Shown: positions 25,498-34,560 of the stretch, in pieces | How positions within the stretch are numbered: the stretch's first letter is position 1 | Layout: every line of letters starts with the position of its first letter | Origin: Elusimicrobium minutum | Lineage (GTDB): Bacteria > Elusimicrobiota > Elusimicrobia > Elusimicrobiales > UBA9959 | Direction: 5' to 3' | NCBI GenBank assembly: GCA_020723765.1 | Contig: DYIF01000017.1 | Coordinates: forward strand, 1 to 48,106 | DNA length: 48,106 nucleotides | Translations under genes and position numbers: made by a program | Notes under the pieces: model-generated | Databases searched by the model: none | What the model was told of the DNA's origin: nothing | The model's input: the letters and a program-made list of their open reading frames with translations, nothing else

Positions 25498-25989
25498 TTA
25501 CTTATTTAAAGTTTGAAATCTATATTTTATTAAACGATTTTTGCGATAATAAAAGGTTCCGTAGAAAAAAGATTTTTTTTTAAAAACTTCTTTTAAAAAA
25601 ATTTTATCCCCTTCCCATAAAGGCAAATTTAAAATATTCTTAACACCAACCCATTCCAAATTCCCCTCCGCGGATTTTATAATATTCCCGGAAAATTTAT
25701 CAGAAAGATATACGAAAACTATCCAGTTATTTTTACCGTCGAAATCCGGAAAGTTCAATATTCCTTTTAGGACCGGATTTTTTATAGAAAGGCCGCTTTC
25801 TTCTTTTACCTCTCTTATTACGCATTCGTAAGGAGTTTCCCCTTTTTCAAGCTTTCCTCCTAACCCGTTATATTTCCCTTGATGAATATCGTTTTCTTTT
25901 TTGACTCTATGCAACATTAAAACCTTATCCCTTTTTTTAACATAACAAAGAGTGGCTATTATGTTGTCGGAATACGATTTGTTTTCCAT
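25498..25989 (-). CDS. NUDIX hydrolase (MutT/8-oxo-dGTPase type)
   Basis: 163 residues. A complete Nudix box, GGKLEKGETPYECVIREVKE then ESGL (GX5EX7REUXEEXGU), sits at about 40-62, and MLHRVKKENDIHQGKYNGLG precedes it as in 8-oxo-dGTP/NTP diphosphatases. Substrate cannot be fixed from sequence; 8-oxo-dGTP or a nucleotide cofactor is likely. First gene of the six-gene ECF/anmK operon. Apparently leaderless. Confidence 0.92.
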   Translation of the reverse strand: MENKSYSDNIIATLCYVKKRDKVLMLHRVKKENDIHQGKYNGLGGKLEKGETPYECVIREVKEESGLSIKNPVLKGILNFPDFDGKNNWIVFVYLSDKFSGNIIKSAEGNLEWVGVKNILNLPLWEGDKIFLKEVFKKKSFFYGTFYYRKNRLIKYRFQTLNK

Positions 25990-26062
25990 AAATTTTATTA
26001 TACTAAAACCGAATTTTTAAATAAAATAACGAATTTTGTAAAATAAGTTAAAGGGAGTTTTT
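25990..26062. promoter_or_regulatory. Divergent promoter region, NUDIX / WD40
   Basis: 73 nt between two divergent genes. On the minus strand TATAAT (25997-26002) ends 7 nt before the NUDIX ATG with no Shine-Dalgarno, predicting a leaderless mRNA. On the plus strand the WD40 gene has AGGGAG (26052-26057) five nt before its ATG, with an AT-rich TAAAAT at 26039-26044. That is too close to its start to be certain. Confidence 0.5.
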
Positions 26063-26899
26063 ATGAAATTCAATAAATTATACGAATTAAAAGCCGGCAC
26101 GGACGGCATTTTGTCTTTAGCCAGAAACAATTCTACTCTTTATACCGCGGGAGAAGATAACTGGATAATGGCATTCAACCTTTTAAATTATAAGCCGGTC
26201 TCTCAGGTAAAAGCTCATATGAAAGACGTTTTATGTTTAAAAATCTCTCCCGATTTTAAATTCTTACTTTCCGCATCAAGAGACGGTTATGTAAAACAAT
26301 GGGATTTGGGGCTTAAACTTCAATACGAATACGAACCCCACAAATCGGACGTAAATAGCGTAGATTTTTTGGACGAAAAAACATTCATTTCCGCTTCGGA
26401 TGACGCGACATTAAGGATATGCAGTTGCGGTTCTAAAAAACATAAAGAAATAAACCCTAACGCCGGAGACTTAAACGCGGTCAAATCGGTCGGGGACAAA
26501 ATATTCGTCGGAGGTTCGAGGTTGATAATATACGATAAAGATTTTAAAGAAATAAAGTCCGACGATAGCTACATATACGGAATAAATCTTATTAAACAAA
26601 AAGAAAACATGGTTTTCATATCCACCTCTATGGAAAAGCATTTAGAGATATGGAACGCGGAAAAAATCGAAAAAACAAAAAAAATAAAATTTTCAAACTG
26701 GATAAACGATATGTTATTCTGGCAAGATAAAATAGTAATAGCGCATAACAACATAATTTCAATTTACGACAAGGAAATGAAGATAATAGCCGAAAACGAT
26801 TTCCATCAGGACGAAGTGTATTCGCTTGAAATTTTCGAAAATAAGCTTATTACCGCTTCAAACGATTCTTATATAAGAATCTGGGAGTTAGCGGATTAG
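26063..26899 (+). CDS. WD40-repeat beta-propeller protein
   Basis: 278 residues, cytoplasmic, no signal peptide. About seven blades of roughly 40 residues are visible. The clearest are VLCLKISPDFKFLLSASRDG then VKQWD, VNSVDFLDEKTFISASDDA, and the last, VYSLEIFENKLITASNDS then IRIWEL. It is a protein-interaction scaffold; no attached enzymatic domain. SD AGGGAG. The end overlaps the convergent glycosyltransferase gene by 12 nt. Partner unknown. Confidence 0.9.
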   Translation: MKFNKLYELKAGTDGILSLARNNSTLYTAGEDNWIMAFNLLNYKPVSQVKAHMKDVLCLKISPDFKFLLSASRDGYVKQWDLGLKLQYEYEPHKSDVNSVDFLDEKTFISASDDATLRICSCGSKKHKEINPNAGDLNAVKSVGDKIFVGGSRLIIYDKDFKEIKSDDSYIYGINLIKQKENMVFISTSMEKHLEIWNAEKIEKTKKIKFSNWINDMLFWQDKIVIAHNNIISIYDKEMKIIAENDFHQDEVYSLEIFENKLITASNDSYIRIWELAD

Positions 26900-27967
26900 T
26901 TTTTCTATTTCTTTTAAAAAGTCCTTCGCAACATTATTCCATTTATAATATTCCATATCCTGAGTTTTACCGATTCCGTTTTCGGTTAAATATATTTTTT
27001 TAAGTTTATATGCCGCATCAGCCATATCCGGGTAAGCTACGTATTGTATTTTGAAACTCTTTTCGTACTCATCACCTCTGGTTTTATCCAAATAATGATT
27101 TATAAAAACGGAGTTTTCAGAATTTAAAAAATCTCTCTGTCCGCCGTAATTCAAACAACAAACCACTATTCCGCAAGCCAAAGCCTCCAAAAAACAAAGC
27201 CCGAAGGACTCGGATTTGGAAAGAGAAAAATAACAATCGGAATTCCTATAAAGTTCTCCCATTTCTTGCTCGCTCAATTTATCCGTTATAACCGAAAGTC
27301 TATCGCCCAATCTTTCTTTGTAAAAATTTAAGGTTTTTAACGCGTCTATTTCGAAAGGTTTTACTGTTTTATTTAAATAAGACAGTTTTAAAGTCAATTT
27401 TACATCATTAGTATTAAAAAAAGCGTCATAAAAAGCTTTTAGAGTATAGTCCAGAGCCTCTCTTTTGTGAGGAGAAGATATAGTTAAAAATCTTTTAATC
27501 TTTTCGTTTTTTTCTTTTTTCGGATAATAATATTCAAAGTCGATGCCGTATCTTAAAATTTTAATCTTTTCCAGCTTTACCCCCGAACCCGCAAAAACGT
27601 CGTATGTGAATTTGGAAGGGACAAAAACCGCGTCCAGATATTTGTTTATATTATAAACCCATAAATCGGGAAGAGAAGTAAACTCGTATACCAAAAAACC
27701 TATTTTTATCTTATTTTGAGGCAGGTAAACATAGTTTTTAGGGTGCTCGAAAGTAAAAACGACATCTCCGTCGAAGCTATTCGTTATTCTATTTCTAATC
27801 TCGCTATCTAAATTAAAATCTTCTTCGTATAAAAAACCTTTTCTTTCGTATATGTTAACATCGACTCCAAAAGATATTAGAGATTTTATAATGTTTCTTG
27901 AAACTTTAGACCAACTTGATATGCTTTTTATTATTCCAAAATATGTTATCTTAATATTATATGACAT
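26888..27967 (-). CDS. GT4-family glycosyltransferase
   Basis: 359 residues, GT-B fold. The C-terminal Rossmann domain carries the retaining GT4 signature SESFGLCFLEALACG (EX7E, about 250-264) after LYRNSDCYFSLS, and TISSPHKREALDYTLKAF matches the donor-binding start of that domain. The N-terminal half is less typical (GIIKSISSWSKVSRNIIKSL). Probably transfers a sugar to a glycan or envelope acceptor; donor unknown. The start codon lies head to head with that of the radical SAM gene, overlapping by 7 nt. No Shine-Dalgarno is visible. Confidence 0.88.
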   Translation of the reverse strand: MSYNIKITYFGIIKSISSWSKVSRNIIKSLISFGVDVNIYERKGFLYEEDFNLDSEIRNRITNSFDGDVVFTFEHPKNYVYLPQNKIKIGFLVYEFTSLPDLWVYNINKYLDAVFVPSKFTYDVFAGSGVKLEKIKILRYGIDFEYYYPKKEKNEKIKRFLTISSPHKREALDYTLKAFYDAFFNTNDVKLTLKLSYLNKTVKPFEIDALKTLNFYKERLGDRLSVITDKLSEQEMGELYRNSDCYFSLSKSESFGLCFLEALACGIVVCCLNYGGQRDFLNSENSVFINHYLDKTRGDEYEKSFKIQYVAYPDMADAAYKLKKIYLTENGIGKTQDMEYYKWNNVAKDFLKEIEKLIR

Positions 27968-28938
27968 ACGAACGGCCTAAAAGAGCGATAATAGAAACGG
28001 AATACACCTGCAACCTTAGGTGCAAAATGTGCTCTTTATGGCAAGAAAATTATATTAAAAATAGAAACGAAAACAAAAATTTAACCGAAGAAAATTTAGG
28101 AGAAATTTACGAGAAACTAAAGAGATTCGGAGTTAAAAGCGTGACATATATAGGAGGGGAGCCTTTTTTAAAAGAGTATCTTCTATCTACGGCGAATGAA
28201 TTGAGAGAATTGGGCATATCGGCTTCGACGGTAACAAACGGAACCGTTTTAAACGAAGAAAAGATAACAGAAATAGCGGAAAAAGAATTGTTTGAAAACA
28301 TAATATTCTCTTTAGACGGAACTCAAAAAACTCACGACGAAATCAGAGGAAAAGGGGTATTTGAAAAGGTTTACGAAAATATTAAAACCCTCAGAAAAAT
28401 TAAAAACAAAAACAAATTGAAAAAACCTAAGATTTTAATTTACATAACCGTATGGGATAAAAATTACGCGGATATAGAAAAAACAGTGAAAGCGGCATAC
28501 TCTTTAAATCCGAACAAAATAAGAATACAGTTGGCTTCGCACATATCCGAAGAAATAATAAAAAAAACCAATTCCACACTTAAAAACTCTATAAAAACTC
28601 ATTCTTATTTAAACGATATACAAACGGAAAAAGCGTTTGCTTTTATAAAAGAAATAAGTTTTTCGCTTAAAGAAAAATATGGGAATTTAGAGTTTGAAAA
28701 AATATTTATAGAAGAAAACAAAAAATGCCGTTTTATAAACAAAGATTTTATAATAACTCCAAGCGGTGACATACTCATATGTCCTATGCTGACTCAAACG
28801 GTCATAGGAAACATATACCTAAACGATTTATCCGAAGTTTTTGATAAAAACCGCGAAAAAATAGAAGAGATAAAAGAAAAAGCGCAAACCGGCATGCTTC
28901 CAATATGCTACCAGTGCTGTGTGGAAAAGATAAGATAA
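27961..28938 (+). CDS. Radical SAM / SPASM-like enzyme
   Basis: 325 residues. The 4Fe-4S cluster motif CNLRCKMC (Cys17, Cys21, Cys24) is followed by YIGGEPFLKEY (SAM-binding GGE), VTNGT and SLDGTQKTHDEIRG. C-terminal cysteines (KCRF, ICPM, then CYQCC) resemble a SPASM or twitch domain with an auxiliary cluster, as in peptide- or cofactor-modifying members. No small precursor peptide is visible next door. The start codon overlaps that of the GT4 gene; no Shine-Dalgarno, so probably leaderless. Its stop lies 2 nt from that of the convergent methyltransferase. Confidence 0.9.
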   Translation: MTYERPKRAIIETEYTCNLRCKMCSLWQENYIKNRNENKNLTEENLGEIYEKLKRFGVKSVTYIGGEPFLKEYLLSTANELRELGISASTVTNGTVLNEEKITEIAEKELFENIIFSLDGTQKTHDEIRGKGVFEKVYENIKTLRKIKNKNKLKKPKILIYITVWDKNYADIEKTVKAAYSLNPNKIRIQLASHISEEIIKKTNSTLKNSIKTHSYLNDIQTEKAFAFIKEISFSLKEKYGNLEFEKIFIEENKKCRFINKDFIITPSGDILICPMLTQTVIGNIYLNDLSEVFDKNREKIEEIKEKAQTGMLPICYQCCVEKIR

Positions 28939-28940
28939 TA

Positions 28941-29723
28941 TTATTTTTGGGCGGAAGCGAAAATATCGGCGAAAAAAAGATGTTTTACCGGGATAAATTT
29001 ATAAATTTTGTTTATTATTTTTATGTATTTATCCTCTTTTAAGAAATAATAAACGTAATGAGGATTTTTCCAAAATTCCATGTTTATGTTTTTATATCCG
29101 TTTTTCTTTAATAATTTCTTTAAAGAAAAGGATGTTTGTTCGTTTATATGATAATCGTTTCCAAGACCTTTGGGAAGCATGCTCTTCATTTTAAAAGGAA
29201 GTTTTATCCCGTTAAACACTCCGATAAGCCAGTATATTTTAAGGCCCCAGTTTATGAAAATTTTATTGGGAGAAGTGTGTATCAACACGTACCCGCCCTT
29301 CTTCAAAACTCTATATATTTCTTTCATTATTAAATCGCATTCTTCGGGCTTAAGATGCTCTATAACGTCGCTTAATATTACGGAATCGAAAAAGTCGTTT
29401 TGGAAAGGAAGAGTATAACCGTCGGTTTTAATAAACTCAAGCTTTAAATCGGGATTTGTTTTTTTCCAGTAATTTTTTATTTGGTTAGATATTTCTATCG
29501 CGTCTTTTGAGCTATCCGCCGCAAATGTTTCTATCCAGTTAAGAGCCAGATTTAAAGCCAACTCCCCCCTTCCGCAACCGAAATCCAGAACTCTTTTGGG
29601 TTTTAGTTCTATTGTTTTGTTATAAATTTTTAAAAGCCTTCTGGATAATTTAAGGCCTTTCGACGAAAGAAAGGTTTTGTATCCTTCGCATTCGGTAAAA
29701 AAATAATTTTTATCGTATATCAT
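28941..29723 (-). CDS. Class I SAM-dependent methyltransferase
   Basis: 260 residues. Motif I VLDFGCGRGELALNLA (about 40-55), motif II FAADSS, and ILSDVIEHLKPEECD with VLKKGGYVLIHTSPN are those of Methyltransf_11/23 enzymes. The substrate is unknown; nearby glycosyltransferase genes make a sugar or lipid acceptor plausible. The last gene of the long operon starting at 38199; overlaps its upstream neighbour by 4 nt. Confidence 0.92.
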   Translation of the reverse strand: MIYDKNYFFTECEGYKTFLSSKGLKLSRRLLKIYNKTIELKPKRVLDFGCGRGELALNLALNWIETFAADSSKDAIEISNQIKNYWKKTNPDLKLEFIKTDGYTLPFQNDFFDSVILSDVIEHLKPEECDLIMKEIYRVLKKGGYVLIHTSPNKIFINWGLKIYWLIGVFNGIKLPFKMKSMLPKGLGNDYHINEQTSFSLKKLLKKNGYKNINMEFWKNPHYVYYFLKEDKYIKIINKIYKFIPVKHLFFADIFASAQK

Positions 29724-30346
29724 TTTATTTTAATCATACATTTAAATCTTTTATAAGTGTGATAAAAACCGGTAACGGAAGAAATTACGGCGGTTTGCAT
29801 ATGAAGAGCGAAAAAGTTTTTTTTAAAATCGGTTAATATGTCAAAGTACATAAAAAAACCTGAAATAGCGCATATAAAACAGCTCGTCATAAGAACCCAG
29901 TTCCAGAAAAGCCTGACCAAAGGATAAAAAGATTGCGAAAACATCTCGCTTACTATAATCAAAACAAGGTTTATCGTAAAAATATGCAAAATCCCGTACT
30001 TAAAAAACTTTTCGTATTTTTTATTTTTAATTTCTTCTTTTTTTAAATCCGAAGGTTTAATCATATCGTTTTTATTCGATTCCAAATCGGTTTTAATGGG
30101 ACTCGATATTAAAACCTTAAACTCTTTTTTTTCTCGGGATGCTACTTTTTTTTGAGGTTTTTCGTTAAAAGACTTTCTTTTCTTATTATACTTTTCCCAT
30201 AAGTCGCATATCCCGTTTGAGTTTTCGTCGACAAAACTTCCGCACTCTCCGTGACAAGGAGTCGATATTTTTACTCTTTCGCATTCCAATCCTTTCGATT
30301 CCAAAGCGAAACAAAACAATACGAATAAAAATATTATTTTTTTCAT
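29720..30346 (-). CDS. Membrane protein with Cys/EF-hand-like N-terminal motif
   Basis: 208 residues. Signal peptide (about 1-18), then a short outside segment with CERVKISTPCHGECGSF and DENSNGICDLW, an EF-hand-like calcium loop between cysteines, often seen near redox or cytochrome proteins. A charged linker (50-115) leads to three or four membrane helices. Histidines in LHIF, ALHMQTA and FYHTYK suggest possible haem ligation, as in DUF4405-like proteins. Function not established. Overlaps both neighbours by 4 nt. Confidence 0.62.
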   Translation of the reverse strand: MKKIIFLFVLFCFALESKGLECERVKISTPCHGECGSFVDENSNGICDLWEKYNKKRKSFNEKPQKKVASREKKEFKVLISSPIKTDLESNKNDMIKPSDLKKEEIKNKKYEKFFKYGILHIFTINLVLIIVSEMFSQSFYPLVRLFWNWVLMTSCFICAISGFFMYFDILTDFKKNFFALHMQTAVISSVTGFYHTYKRFKCMIKIK

Positions 30347-31197
30347 ATGAATTTTTTATCGTAGAAATCGCTCAGTATTTTTTCGTAATTTTTGTAATAT
30401 ATGCTTTCGTTGTGAGAAAAACCGTCCAATATCAATACTTCCACGTTTTTATTTCTCCCCGGATAATGATTAAGTTTATCGTTATAACAAACATCGTCTT
30501 TATTTCCGCATAATATGAGTATGGGCTTATCTATCTTATCTATGTTTTTAGATAAAGATAAATCTGTTATGAATTTTCCGTAAATTATTTTATATTCCAG
30601 ATTAATAAACCATAAAATCGGAGCGGAAAGAAAACCGTAAAATTTAAAAAAATCTTTCAAAACCGAATGTATGCTATCGTACGGGGAATCCGCCACAACC
30701 GATTTTATGTCGTCGTTTAAAATAGAGTAGATTACGGCGGTAAAAGCCCCCATTGAATAGCCGTATAGAGATATATCGTTTATTCCTTTGGTTTTTAAAA
30801 ATCCGACAGCGGTTTTTATGTCTCTGGTTTCAAGATATCCGCCCGTGCTAAATTTACCTTCGCTTTTTCCCATCGCTCTAAAATCTAAATACAAAAGATT
30901 GTAATTTTTAGACAGAAAAAAAGTATTGGTAATTATATCTCCTTTGTCCGCGGGCCAGCCGTGAAGCATTATTATCCCTTTTTTTGAGTTATTATTGGGG
31001 ATAAACCAGAAAGATAAATTTATCCCGTCCTCGGTTTTTGCCGATACCTCTTCGTATTTTAATCCGAACTGAGAAGGAGTTACCGGGGTGGTCTTTTTTT
31101 TGGGCGTTGAATATAGATAAAAGAATATTAAAGATATTATAAAAAATATTAAGGTCGGGTATAATAATATTCTAACGGCCCATTTAAACATTTTCAT
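30343..31197 (-). CDS. Alpha/beta hydrolase with N-terminal membrane anchor
   Basis: 284 residues. One N-terminal membrane helix (about 9-30), then an alpha/beta-hydrolase fold: oxyanion region MLHGWPADKGD, LYLDFRAMGKSEG, nucleophile elbow GYSMGA (Ser near 147), an acid in LCGNKDDVC and catalytic His in SHNES. It resembles the BEM46/ABHD-like serine hydrolases; substrate unknown (ester, peptide or lipid). Start and queF stop share one base (TAATG). Confidence 0.9.
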   Translation of the reverse strand: MKMFKWAVRILLYPTLIFFIISLIFFYLYSTPKKKTTPVTPSQFGLKYEEVSAKTEDGINLSFWFIPNNNSKKGIIMLHGWPADKGDIITNTFFLSKNYNLLYLDFRAMGKSEGKFSTGGYLETRDIKTAVGFLKTKGINDISLYGYSMGAFTAVIYSILNDDIKSVVADSPYDSIHSVLKDFFKFYGFLSAPILWFINLEYKIIYGKFITDLSLSKNIDKIDKPILILCGNKDDVCYNDKLNHYPGRNKNVEVLILDGFSHNESIYYKNYEKILSDFYDKKFI

Positions 31198-31598
31198 TAT
31201 TTCTTTTGGTATCTTGCCGTTATAACGGATTTTATCCCTCCGCGTGGGGTAAAATCTCCGGTTACGACGCAGCTTTTGGGTTTTGCGGCTTTTACCACGT
31301 CTTTTAGTATTCTGTTTACGGCGTTTTCCATAAATATACCAAGGTCTCTATATTCTAAGAAATAATATTTTAGCGATTTTAATTCAAGGCAATACTTATC
31401 CGGGACATACTCTATGGTTATGGTACCCAAATCCGGAAGTCCGGTTTTTGGACAGACCGAGGTAAACTCCGGATGAACTATTTTAATTAGATAATCGTTT
31501 TCTTTATATTGATTTTCCCATACGTCTATATCCGGAAGTTCTTTTTCTTTAAAAGATTTTGCGTGTTTTTCGGTATAACCGTAGCTTGTTTTTTTCAT
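31197..31598 (-). CDS. queF: NADPH-dependent 7-cyano-7-deazaguanine reductase
   Basis: 133 residues, the short single-domain QueF. It reduces preQ0 to preQ1 for queuosine tRNA modification. Catalytic Cys49 lies in FTSVCPKTG, and the QueF signature ELKSLKYY is at 72-79, followed by GDFTPRGG. Other queuosine genes are not in the window, and no preQ1 riboswitch precedes it: only 10 nt separate it from the lipoate ligase gene. Confidence 0.97.
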   Translation of the reverse strand: MKKTSYGYTEKHAKSFKEKELPDIDVWENQYKENDYLIKIVHPEFTSVCPKTGLPDLGTITIEYVPDKYCLELKSLKYYFLEYRDLGIFMENAVNRILKDVVKAAKPKSCVVTGDFTPRGGIKSVITARYQKK

Positions 31599-31608
31599 TT
31601 TTCCTCCG

Positions 31609-32304
31609 TTATATTCTTCTAATCCAGCTTAAATTTAAATATTTATCAGTCTTTTTCGTTTTTATTTTATCGTAATAATCGTCGTTTAAAACGAAATTTT
31701 CGAAATTTAAATCGAAGGCTTTGGAAAAAGCGGAAAGTATAATGTCTTTATGAAAACTAATGTTGTCTCTGGCGTCTTCTATTTGCAAAGAGGCCTGATA
31801 CAATATGTAATCTGAAAATTTTCTTAAAGCGCCTCCCAAAATTTTTTTACCGCCGAAAACGAGGTCCTTTTCGACGGGTTTTTTAAAACAATCCATGGTG
31901 GGAGTATTGACGTTATAATCTGTCTTTATACCGTTTGCCATATCCAGATTAATTCCGTTTAAAAGGTATTCCGAGTGTATGGCGGAATGAAGCTTTTCGT
32001 ATGTGGCGTTAGGATTAAACATCTCGGGGCTGTAAAATATAAATGAAAAAGTAAGATCCGACTCGTGTATTACTATTCCGCCGCCGGTGGGACGCCTTGT
32101 GATATCGAAGTTTTTATATTTTTCTTCTACGGTTTCAATCACATTATTATATCTTTGAGAAAAACCGAACGTTACGCCGTTTTTCGACCATTCGAAAAAT
32201 CTTAATATGTATTTTGAAGGCATCGTTTCGCAAAGGACCTCGTCGCAAGCCATGTTTTCATAAACATCGAATTTTTTAGTGGAAATTAGAAATCCTTTTT
32301 CCAT
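31609..32304 (-). CDS. Lipoate-protein ligase A family protein
   Basis: 231 residues of the BPL/LplA/LipB fold. The signature RRPTGGGIVIHESDLTFSFI (about 70-89) is complete, and later GKKILGGALRKF carries the conserved Lys and Gly run. It may ligate free lipoate or act as an octanoyltransferase (LipM/LipL); the short length without the LplA C-terminal domain fits LipM-like or bipartite enzymes. No lipoyl-domain protein or LipA is in the window. Confidence 0.88.
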   Translation of the reverse strand: MEKGFLISTKKFDVYENMACDEVLCETMPSKYILRFFEWSKNGVTFGFSQRYNNVIETVEEKYKNFDITRRPTGGGIVIHESDLTFSFIFYSPEMFNPNATYEKLHSAIHSEYLLNGINLDMANGIKTDYNVNTPTMDCFKKPVEKDLVFGGKKILGGALRKFSDYILYQASLQIEDARDNISFHKDIILSAFSKAFDLNFENFVLNDDYYDKIKTKKTDKYLNLSWIRRI

Positions 32305-32305
32305 T

Positions 32306-32938
32306 TTATTTAATCCTTTTCAAACAATATTTGGAAATGACGCACAAATCGCATTTGGGTTTTTTTGCGTCGCAGATTTTTCTACCGTGGAAAATCAAAG
32401 CGTTTGAAACAAAACCCCAGTCTTTTTTTTCGAATAAAACCGTAAGGTCTTTTTCTATCTTCTCGGGATCTGTATTGTCGCTAAGGCCTATTCTGTAAGA
32501 AAGGCGCTTAACATGAGTATCGACGACGACTCCTTCGTTTTTACCGAAAGCGTTTGAAAGAACCACATTGGCGGTTTTTCTGGCCACTCCTTTTAAAGTC
32601 AAAAGGTCTTCCATTGTATCGGGAACTTTGCCTCCAAATTTCTCGGCCAATATCCTCGACGTTTCTATTATGTTTTTCGCTTTTACTTTATAAAAACCCG
32701 AGGATTTTATTATTTCTTCCACCTCGCCCAAATCGGCCTTAGAAAGTTTTTCGGGAGTAGGATATTTTGAAAAAAGTACGGGAGTAATTTTGTTTATAGT
32801 TTTATCGGTAGATTGGGCCGATAATATCGTGGCAATCAAAAGTTCGAAAGGATTTGAGTGCAGAAGCTCGGTTTTAGCCTCGGGGTACTCTTTTTTCAAC
32901 ATTCTTATTATCTCTGCGGCTCTTTCTTGTCTCGTCAT
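32306..32938 (-). CDS. nth: Endonuclease III (DNA glycosylase/AP lyase)
   Basis: 210 residues. The helix-hairpin-helix LKGVARKTANVVL supplies the catalytic Lys, and VVDTHVKRL the catalytic Asp. The C-terminal CX6CX2CX5C (CDAKKPKCDLCVISKYC) binds a 4Fe-4S cluster. Removes oxidised pyrimidines in base excision repair. Length typical. 1 nt from the lipoate ligase gene, 2 nt from the gapN-like gene. Confidence 0.97.
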   Translation of the reverse strand: MTRQERAAEIIRMLKKEYPEAKTELLHSNPFELLIATILSAQSTDKTINKITPVLFSKYPTPEKLSKADLGEVEEIIKSSGFYKVKAKNIIETSRILAEKFGGKVPDTMEDLLTLKGVARKTANVVLSNAFGKNEGVVVDTHVKRLSYRIGLSDNTDPEKIEKDLTVLFEKKDWGFVSNALIFHGRKICDAKKPKCDLCVISKYCLKRIK

Positions 32939-32940
32939 AT

Positions 32941-34560
32941 TTAAAATATAAAATCCGTCGATATAAACTTAGATTCTCTTTCTTTAAGTATCCTCGTTAC
33001 CGTTTTTTTGTTTTCTTCCGTTCCTTTAAAAGCAAACAAGCTTCTTATCGAAAAAACTCTTAAAGCGTCCGATACGGAAAGAGTGCCTTCCGCGGAATCT
33101 TTTCTTCCGGTAAAAGGCAGTATATCCGGACCTCTTTGACATTGAGAATTTAGATTGACTCTGGATACCTGATTTACAAGCACATCCGTGAGAGCGGATA
33201 TTCTTTTCGGGTCTTTTGAGAATATGGATACCTGCTGGCCGTAGTTTGAGTTTACAACGTAATCAAGAGGGTCTTTTATATCTTCAAAATAAGTAAAAGG
33301 AATCACCGGGCCGAATTGTTCCTCGGTCCATAGCCTCATATTTTTTTTCACCGGATAAACCACGGCGGGATATAAGAATGTTCCGTTAGACTCTCCCCCG
33401 AACTCGTTTATTATCTTCGCTCCTTTTTTAACCGCGTCCTCTATTAAAGATTTCAAATACTCCACTCTATCGAGCTCCGGCATCGGAGTCAGTTTAACGC
33501 CGTCTTCCCAGGGCATACCGAATTTTAAGTTTTCTATTTCTCTTACGAATTTTTCTATGAAAGTATTTTGAAAATTTTTATGTACGAAAAGTATTTTCAA
33601 CGCGGTGCATCTCTGGCCGTTAAAGCTCAAAGCACCGGTTACGCATTCTTTTACGGCCACGTCTATATCAGCGTCTTCGAGTATTATCGCGGCGTTTTTC
33701 GCGTCAAGCCCGAGCACCGACCTCAATCTGTGAGGTTTCGGGTGTTTATGTTTTAATATGTCCGCCACTTTGCTCGAACCTATGAAAGCCAATACGTCTA
33801 TATTTCCGCTTTCCATGAGAGGCCCGACTACCGTTTTGCCGTCCCCGTATATCGTGTTTACGACTCCCGGCGGAAAGGATTTTGCGAAAGACTCGACAAG
33901 AACCGTATGAAGCAAAACGCCGAATTTGGGAGGCTTGAATATTACGGTGTTTCCCATTATCAAAGCGGGGATGAGAGTCGTATAGGTTTCGTTAAGCGGA
34001 TAGTTATATGGACCCATACATAAAACGACTCCCAAAGGCGACCTTTTAACCTGAGCGTAGACCCCTTGAGATATTATAAATTTGGACGAGTTTCTATCCA
34101 ATTCTTTTAAAGCTTCCACGGTATCGAGTATGTATTCGACCGTTCTATCGAACTCTTTTTCGCTGTCGGAAAAACTTTTTCCTATCTCCCACATTATAAG
34201 TTTTACGACTATCTCTTTCTTCTTTTTAAGCTCCTCGACGAATTTTAAAACACAGTTTATTCTCTCCTCAACTCTCATTGTGGGCCAAACGCCTTTGCCT
34301 TTGTCGTAAGCGTTCATAGCGGCGTTTAAGGCTTTTTGCGAGTGCTCCTCGGTCATAAGAGGATACTTTCCCAAATATTTTTGTTCGTATTTGCCGCTTT
34401 TATTTAAAACCATAACCGGAGAATAAACGTCCTGAAATTCTCCTTTAAATTTTACTATCTTTCCGTTTAAAAGATACTCGTCTGCAATAATCGGTTTTAC
34501 GTCGTAATCCTTCGGTATTTCGTTTTCCTTCGGAAAGAGATTTTTTATTTTTTCAATCAT
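32941..34560 (-). CDS. gapN: Aldehyde dehydrogenase, likely non-phosphorylating GAPDH
   Basis: 539 residues. An aldehyde dehydrogenase with catalytic Cys in [10 protein letters not shown] (near 317), general-base Glu region [11 protein letters not shown], and [13 protein letters not shown]. The end, [20 protein letters not shown] followed by [12 protein letters not shown], is characteristic of GapN/ALDH11-type enzymes that oxidise glyceraldehyde-3-phosphate to 3-phosphoglycerate with NADP+. Asn169-type motif PYNYPLNE is also present. About 60 residues longer than streptococcal GapN. Substrate assignment is by family signature. Confidence 0.82.
   Translation of the reverse strand: MIEKIKNLFPKENEIPKDYDVKPIIADEYLLNGKIVKFKGEFQDVYSPVMVLNKSGKYEQKYLGKYPLMTEEHSQKALNAAMNAYDKGKGVWPTMRVEERINCVLKFVEELKKKKEIVVKLIMWEIGKSFSDSEKEFDRTVEYILDTVEALKELDRNSSKFIISQGVYAQVKRSPLGVVLCMGPYNYPLNETYTTLIPALIMGNTVIFKPPKFGVLLHTVLVESFAKSFPPGVVNTIYGDGKTVVGPLMESGNIDVLAFIGSSKVADILKHKHPKPHRLRSVLGLDAKNAAIILEDADIDVAVKECVTGALSFNGQRCTALKILFVHKNFQNTFIEKFVREIENLKFGMPWEDGVKLTPMPELDRVEYLKSLIEDAVKKGAKIINEFGGESNGTFLYPAVVYPVKKNMRLWTEEQFGPVIPFTYFEDIKDPLDYVVNSNYGQQVSIFSKDPKRISALTDVLVNQVSRVNLNSQCQRGPDILPFTGRKDSAEGTLSVSDALRVFSIRSLFAFKGTEENKKTVTRILKERESKFISTDFIF

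Noticed and set aside
31599-31608. preQ1 riboswitch before queF
   Set aside because: Only 10 nt separate it from the upstream gene in the same operon.
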